From LH-M37 sp965602855 (GTDB taxonomy: Bacteria > Pseudomonadota > Gammaproteobacteria > SZUA-229): a DNA stretch of 64,000 nt. This document shows positions 59,818 to 64,000 of the stretch, one piece after another. A program made the translations under genes and the position numbers. The first letter of the stretch is position 1; every line of letters starts with the position of its first letter. A model generated the notes under the pieces. The model had not been told where the DNA came from. It saw nothing but the letters and a program-made list of their open reading frames with translations, and did no database searches. The stretch spans positions 17,292 through 81,291 of the forward strand of contig CBFCZV010000007.1 in NCBI GenBank assembly GCA_965602855.1, read 5' to 3'.

Positions 59818-62055
59818 CTAAAAAGTATCGTATGGGTCAACATCAATCGACCAGCGTATCTGTTTGCTGCTTTTTAGCTGCTGCAACTGGGGCAGCCATT
59901 GCCGTAATAACTGATGCAGGGCTTTGCGATCTTTGGCCTGCAGCATGGTCTGGGTTCGGAAGCGGCCAGCGCGTTTTTCCATGGGCGCAGGCCAGGGGCC
60001 AAAAATTTCAACTTCTTTGGCATTGTAGTTGTTTGCTAACTCACGGGCTTCCTGCATGAAAAGCATGCCCAGCTCTTTTTTGATTGCCCCGCAGCGTAGC
60101 AGCACCAGATGTTTGTGCGGCGGGAAACCGGCCTGTTGTCGCTCAACCAGTGCTGACTCAGCAAATTTTTCATAGCCCTGATGCAGCAGTGTTTGTAATA
60201 GAGGATGATCGGGGTGGTGAGTTTGGATCAGCACTTCGCCGGGTTTTTCTGCCCGACCGGCACGGCCTGAAACCTGAATAATCAGTTGGGCGAGATGTTC
60301 AGCGGCGCGGAAGTCAGCGCTGTACAAAGCCTGATCGGTATCGAGCACACCCACCAGCGTCACGTTGGGGAAATCGTGCCCTTTGGCCAGCATCTGCGTG
60401 CCCACCAGTATGCTGGCACCACCGGCGTGCGCCTGTTGCAGCTTGTCTTCCAGTGCACCCTTGCGGCGGGTGGTATCGCGGTCGATGCGATTGATGTGGA
60501 CATCTGGGAAGCGTTCGGTGAGAAAGTCTTCAATGCGCTCGGTACCGGTACCGATGGCCAGCAGCTCCTCGCTGCCGCAGTCACCGCAGGTTGTCGGTGA
60601 GCGGGTCTCCGCACCGCAGTGGTGGCAATGCAATTGATGTTTCTGCTTGTGATAGGTCATGTTCGCGTCACAGCGTTTACAGCGCGTCATCCAGCCGCAG
60701 TCGTGACACATCATCAAGGGCGAGAAGCCTCGACGGTTGAGAAACAGGATGACCTGATTGCCCAGTTTCAGATGTTCTTCAACTTTGACAAGCAAAGCCG
60801 CCGACAGGCCTTCCTGTATAGGCTGGCTGCACATGTCGAGCAGCTTAATGCGGGTGATAGATTGAGTGCGAGCGCGCTGTTTCAGAGTATGAATTTGAAA
60901 GCGTTCACGCTCCACGTTGTACAGGCTTTCCAGCGAAGGCGTGGCCGAGCCGAGCACCACCGGGATGTTTTCTTTCTGGCTGCGAACCAGCGCCAGATCA
61001 CGGGCGTTGTATCGAAAGCCTTCCTGCTGTTTGTAGGAACCGTCGTGTTCCTCATCGACAATAATCAGCCCGAGGTCGGGCAGCGGTGTGAAAATTGCCG
61101 AGCGAGTACCAATCACCAGTCTAGCGTGGCCGCTGGAAGCCGCAACCCAGGCGCTGAGGCGTTGCTGGTCATTCAGGCCGGAATGCAGAACCGCAATCGG
61201 GCAGCCCATGCGTTGCTGGAAGCGTTCGGTGAGCTGTGGTGTCAGGCTAATCTCCGGCACCAGCACCAGCACCTGTTTGTTTTTGGCGATGACGCGTTCA
61301 CTCAGGGCCAGATAGACCTCGGTCTTACCGCTGCCGGTAACACCGTGCAGCAAATGCATGTGATGCTGGTTTAAATCAGTGCCGATGGCAGCGATGGCCA
61401 GCTGCTGCTCGTCGTTCAGTGAGGGAGCCTGAGTTGAGACGGGCTGTGCCTCGGGCAGGCTGGCCTGTTCTGTGCAAACGGCCAGCCCTTTTTCCAGCAG
61501 AGCTTTCATCGCGGCTCGCCAGTTGGGGTGGTTCTCGTTGAGATAAGCCTCGCTGAGCCCCTCAGGATTGTTCAGCAGGATTTGCAGTATATGTTTCTGT
61601 TTGGCTGCGCGATTCAGCGTTTCAAGCTCAGCAGCTGTGGTGCCATCGGTGGTTTTCCAGCTCTTTATGGCACTGGCTTCGGCAGGTTTGCCATGACGCA
61701 ACAGGCTGGGCAGGGCAGTTTGAACCACTTCACCAATCGGGTGCAGATAATAGGTGGCCGCCCAGCGCAACAAATTCAGAACCTGTGAATCAAGCACTGG
61801 TTCAGTATCGATCAATTTCTTGATGGGTTTGAGTTTGTTGAGCGCAATATCGCTGTGATCGGTTCGCTCGAGAATCACACCAATGGCCGTGCGGCGGCCA
61901 AATGGTACTTCAACCCGGCTGCCGGGAGTGAGTTCGTGTTGGCGTAATGAATCGGGAATTAGATAATCAAAACTGCCAAATAAAGGGATGGGCACCGCAA
62001 CCTTGAGTATCCCCTGTGTCTTGCTGGTGTCTGAATGATCTGCTTTGGAATTCAT
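59818..62055 (-). CDS. priA: Primosomal protein N' (PriA helicase)
   Basis: Superfamily 2 helicase of 745 aa that restarts stalled replication forks. Walker A is GVTGSGKT (238-245) and the helicase motif II is DEEH (IVDEEHDGSYK). Four CxxC-type pairs in the zinc region (CHDCGW, CKRCDA, CHHCGA, CGDCGS) bind two zinc ions. The N-terminal 3'BD (LFGSFDYLIP, VPFGRRTAIGVI) is intact. It sits immediately beside the DnaA-box cluster at 62.06-62.89 kb. Confidence 0.97.
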   Translation of the reverse strand: MNSKADHSDTSKTQGILKVAVPIPLFGSFDYLIPDSLRQHELTPGSRVEVPFGRRTAIGVILERTDHSDIALNKLKPIKKLIDTEPVLDSQVLNLLRWAATYYLHPIGEVVQTALPSLLRHGKPAEASAIKSWKTTDGTTAAELETLNRAAKQKHILQILLNNPEGLSEAYLNENHPNWRAAMKALLEKGLAVCTEQASLPEAQPVSTQAPSLNDEQQLAIAAIGTDLNQHHMHLLHGVTGSGKTEVYLALSERVIAKNKQVLVLVPEISLTPQLTERFQQRMGCPIAVLHSGLNDQQRLSAWVAASSGHARLVIGTRSAIFTPLPDLGLIIVDEEHDGSYKQQEGFRYNARDLALVRSQKENIPVVLGSATPSLESLYNVERERFQIHTLKQRARTQSITRIKLLDMCSQPIQEGLSAALLVKVEEHLKLGNQVILFLNRRGFSPLMMCHDCGWMTRCKRCDANMTYHKQKHQLHCHHCGAETRSPTTCGDCGSEELLAIGTGTERIEDFLTERFPDVHINRIDRDTTRRKGALEDKLQQAHAGGASILVGTQMLAKGHDFPNVTLVGVLDTDQALYSADFRAAEHLAQLIIQVSGRAGRAEKPGEVLIQTHHPDHPLLQTLLHQGYEKFAESALVERQQAGFPPHKHLVLLRCGAIKKELGMLFMQEARELANNYNAKEVEIFGPWPAPMEKRAGRFRTQTMLQAKDRKALHQLLRQWLPQLQQLKSSKQIRWSIDVDPYDTF

Positions 62056-62889
62056 GATGAATGATTCAGTGGCGTGTGAAGTCTTGTCAAAGGGGGCTAT
62101 TCTGGCACAGGATTCTACTGGAAAATGTGCAAATTGGTCTGATATACAATTTACAAAATGTTTACAAAATATTACAAAGAAGCATTGACAATTCAGTTAA
62201 CAACATAACCTGTGGATAACTCTGTGCATAAAACGCTGGCAATGGCTTTCAGGTGGTATTTTTTGATTATCTAGACTAATTTGATTAAAAAATAAACAGA
62301 TAGAAAAGTCATGTGTAAACAATAGGTTATAATACGTGAGTCTACTATTGTAGAGTTTTAGCAATGTGGTTTTTTTGAAAAAAATGGCACTATTCTGGGT
62401 TGTGTATAACTACATTTGAGAGAGTGTTGTTTAGCCTTAAAAGTTAAAAATTTTTCTATGAAAGGCCGCTAAGTTATTAAAAATACCGATAAAACCGGAG
62501 TTACCCACATTTTCTGTGGATAACTTTGTGGATATAAATGTTTTTTACTAAAAAAACAGGGTAAAAAACACTATATTTGTTAGATTGTACAAAAAATAAC
62601 CAATTAAATAATTAGTATTGTTATCAGTATGTTAAGAGTATGTAGGCGTTATCCTACGGTGGATAAGTCACATTATTTGGTGTAATCAGTGGCATATTAG
62701 AGATGGTTAATTTGATTGTGTACAACTCACCAGAAAGTTGCTAATCATTACAATAGCTTAGCTTTATTCATCTGTATTTAAGTACCGCTTATCCAGGCTA
62801 AAAACCCTCTTTTCTGCATTGATGAAGAGCCAGTCCTGTGCAAAAGTGGGGCATCATTTTTTGCATCCTACTTTTTCAGGAAGAGACAC
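62056..62889. other. AT-rich gene-free stretch with a DnaA-box cluster: candidate oriC
   Basis: 834 bases without a gene between priA (-) and the fructosamine-kinase-family gene (+). Four perfect DnaA boxes (TGTGnATAA, i.e. TTATnCACA on the other strand) lie at 62211-62219, 62223-62231, 62401-62409 and 62515-62523, all in the same orientation. One-mismatch boxes lie at 62501-62509 (opposite orientation), 62527-62535, 62658-62666 and 62717-62725. AT-rich tracts (about 62445-62456 and 62540-62600) could be the unwinding element. No GATC sites were noticed. No dnaA, dnaN or mnmG is near, so this could also be a DnaA-titration site. Confidence 0.6.
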
Positions 62890-63768
62890 ATGCCGCTTTG
62901 GCAACATATTGAACAGCAAATCGAGCAGGCCACGGGTCAGCCATTTCAAATAGGTGAAAACCGGGGTGTTGGTGGCGGCAGTATCAACGCCAGCTTTCAG
63001 GTGGTCGATGGTGATCGGCGTTGTTTCATCAAAACCAACCACAGCCGCCATGCGGGCATGTTCGAAGCTGAAGCCGAAGGCCTGCTGGAAATGGCCAACT
63101 CCAATACCATTAAAGTGCCACGCCCGCTTTGCTACGGTGTATTTGAAAATCAGTGCTACATCGTTATGGAATATCTGGAGCTGGGCGGTGGTGGTGACAA
63201 CGTCCTGTTTGGCCAGCAACTGGCTGCTATGCATCAGCAGACGGCGGATCGTTTCGGCTGGAGCATGGACAACACCATCGGTTCCACGCCCCAGCCCAAC
63301 AACCAGCACCACGACTGGATCGAATTCTGGCGCAAAGAACGCCTCGGATTTCAGTTAGACCTGGCTGCCAGCAACGGCTACGGTGGTGAACTGCAAACAC
63401 TGGGTGAACGCCTGATGGCCGATTTCCCCGCCCTGTTCAAAAACTACCAGCCAGAAGCCTCCATGTTGCACGGTGATTTATGGACGGGCAACTATGGTGC
63501 TTTACCCGATGGCACCCCCGTCATATTCGACCCTGCTTTTTATTACGGTGACCGTGAAGCCGAACTGGCCATGACCACCTTATTCGGCAGCTTCAGTCGT
63601 GACTTCTACGCCGCCTACAACGAAGCCTGGCCACTGGATGAAGGTTATAAAACGCGCAGTACCTTCTACAACATCTATCACATCATCAATCACACTAACT
63701 TGTTTGGTGGTGGTTACCATGGGCAGGCGATTGGGATGATTGAGCGGGTGTTGGGGGAGATAGCTTGA
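62890..63768 (+). CDS. Fructosamine kinase family protein
   Basis: Aminoglycoside-phosphotransferase-fold kinase of 292 aa. NRGVGGGSINASF forms the nucleotide loop, RCFIKTN carries the Lys, MLHGDLWTGNYG is the catalytic loop and IFDPAFYYGDRE the metal-binding motif. The family phosphorylates ketosamine (fructosamine or ribulosamine) adducts on proteins, which then fall off; the exact substrate is uncertain. AGGAAGAG precedes the ATG. The coding strand is noticeably C-rich compared with genes to its left. Confidence 0.9.
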   Translation: MPLWQHIEQQIEQATGQPFQIGENRGVGGGSINASFQVVDGDRRCFIKTNHSRHAGMFEAEAEGLLEMANSNTIKVPRPLCYGVFENQCYIVMEYLELGGGGDNVLFGQQLAAMHQQTADRFGWSMDNTIGSTPQPNNQHHDWIEFWRKERLGFQLDLAASNGYGGELQTLGERLMADFPALFKNYQPEASMLHGDLWTGNYGALPDGTPVIFDPAFYYGDREAELAMTTLFGSFSRDFYAAYNEAWPLDEGYKTRSTFYNIYHIINHTNLFGGGYHGQAIGMIERVLGEIA

Positions 63769-63810
63769 GAATGCCTTGCTTTGTTTGTTATCCTGATATG
63801 TTTCTTAGCT

Positions 63811-63888
63811 TGTCATTCCGGTATGCTTTTTAGCCGGAGTAGTGGTACATGGATGTACCGTTTACGAACCTAATGGATGGAATCCAGG
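63811..63888. repeat. Dispersed repeat, interrupted copy
   Basis: Same element as 6547-6586: TGTCATTCCGGTATG, T-rich spacer, AGCCGGA. About 40 bases intervene, then GGAATCCAG and T-rich sequence. The intervening stretch carries a perfect inverted repeat GGTACAT-GG-ATGTACC (63845-63860), so it may be a second small element inserted into the first. It lies between the fructosamine-kinase-family gene and the integrase fragment. Confidence 0.65.
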
Positions 63889-63926
63889 TTTTGATTTCGT
63901 AGGTCGGCATCCACAGGCCGATATTT

Positions 63927-64000
63927 TTAATCGTCAAAGTCGTCCAGCGGACTTTTAACATCGTCATGATTTGTTTTCATCACGTGCGTATATATCTCAG
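63927..64000 (-). CDS. intI: Integron integrase (IntI-like), C-terminal end, cut by the window edge
   Basis: Reading the minus strand inward from the right edge gives 23 residues EIYTHVMK, TNHDDVKS, PLDDFDD and a stop at 63927-63929. The layout (E)IYTHV, a short variable link, then SPLD closely follows the C-terminus of integron integrases, where the Tyr of IYTHV is the catalytic tyrosine of the recombinase. An ordinary XerC/D end would not carry the SPLD tail. The gene continues outside the window. Integrons usually carry intI divergent from the cassette array, so cassettes would lie to the right. Confidence is limited by the short length. Confidence 0.72.
   Translation of the reverse strand, partial: EIYTHVMKTNHDDVKSPLDDFDD

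Noticed and set aside
60619..61374. Open frame of 251 codons on the plus strand opposite priA
   Set aside because: It is antisense to the conserved helicase core of priA, lacks a ribosome site and has no recognisable domain; it is a by-product of priA codon usage.
62056..62889. dif site (XerC/XerD) in the DnaA-box region, considered because of the apparent strand-composition change
   Set aside because: No stretch matches the 28-base dif layout; TATGTTAAGAG near 62630 is only a partial right arm.
1..64000. CRISPR arrays, rRNA, tRNA and intact transposase genes
   Set aside because: None was found: no regularly spaced repeats of 28-37 bases, no GGTTCRA-type T-arms with cloverleaf context, and no transposase motifs.

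Overview
The window reads as chromosomal DNA of a gammaproteobacterium of moderate GC. The evidence is a sucA-sucB-lpd-sucCD operon, rph-rdgB, yicC, argS-SPOR, priA, SlyD, YqhA, an EfpL-type EF-P paralogue, PilZ and PilH-like proteins, and FadL. The many small conserved proteins without a function, together with SoxW-like thioredoxins, weakly suggest an environmental lineage near the sulfur-oxidising Chromatiales/Thiotrichales; this is inference only. I saw no rRNA, tRNA, CRISPR array or intact insertion sequence.

Layout. 0-6.5 kb: trxC, a GIY-YIG protein, a PilH-like receiver, a membrane diguanylate cyclase, a CPA2 antiporter and a stand-alone EF-G gene. 6.5-10.3 kb: a two-gene AAA ATPase/subtilisin module bounded by a dispersed repeat and a hairpin, a probable conflict (defence) module. 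10.3-15.3 kb: an accessory stretch of single genes (GFA-domain protein, small membrane protein, AT-rich acyltransferase, DJ-1/PfpI protein, cold-shock protein, spermidine-synthase-like protein, uracil-DNA glycosylase) separated by at least two families of short inverted repeats. 15.3-19.4 kb: a thiol-redox neighbourhood (MsrA, a tandem-thioredoxin exported protein, a thioredoxin-HEAT fusion). 19.4-25 kb: YqhA, a perfect FNR-type box, SlyD, a SET protein, EfpL and the complete AmmeMemoRadiSam trio. 25-30.4 kb: an ExeA-like membrane ATPase followed by small genes of unknown function. 30.4-32.1 kb: a glyoxalase-II-type hydrolase, a Nudix hydrolase and a hypothetical. 32.2-39.9 kb: the 2-oxoglutarate dehydrogenase/succinyl-CoA synthetase operon.

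40-52 kb: envelope and signalling genes (YjdF, DUF898 plus M48 protease, hybrid histidine kinase, LuxR-type regulator, two lipoproteins, alpha/beta hydrolase, FadL porin plus GDSL lipoprotein), closed by a perfect bidirectional terminator. 52-62 kb: housekeeping genes (rdgB, rph, yicC, PilZ, a DUF3530-like hydrolase, an MFS-acyltransferase fusion, SPOR protein, argS, priA). 62.06-62.89 kb: an AT-rich gene-free stretch with four perfect and four one-mismatch DnaA boxes, a candidate replication origin. A fructosamine-kinase-family gene follows. At the extreme right edge is the C-terminal end of a gene that resembles an integron integrase, so a chromosomal integron may begin just outside the window.

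Working together: SucA/B/Lpd convert 2-oxoglutarate to succinyl-CoA and SucC/D harvest it as a nucleoside triphosphate. FadL and the surface lipase probably handle lipids. TrxC, MsrA and the thioredoxin-fold proteins form a thiol-repair capacity. The strongest candidates for new biology are the ATPase/subtilase pair, the DnaA-box cluster, the integron edge and the unknown gene cluster at 25-30 kb. Assignments rest on reading motifs by eye; no database search was run.
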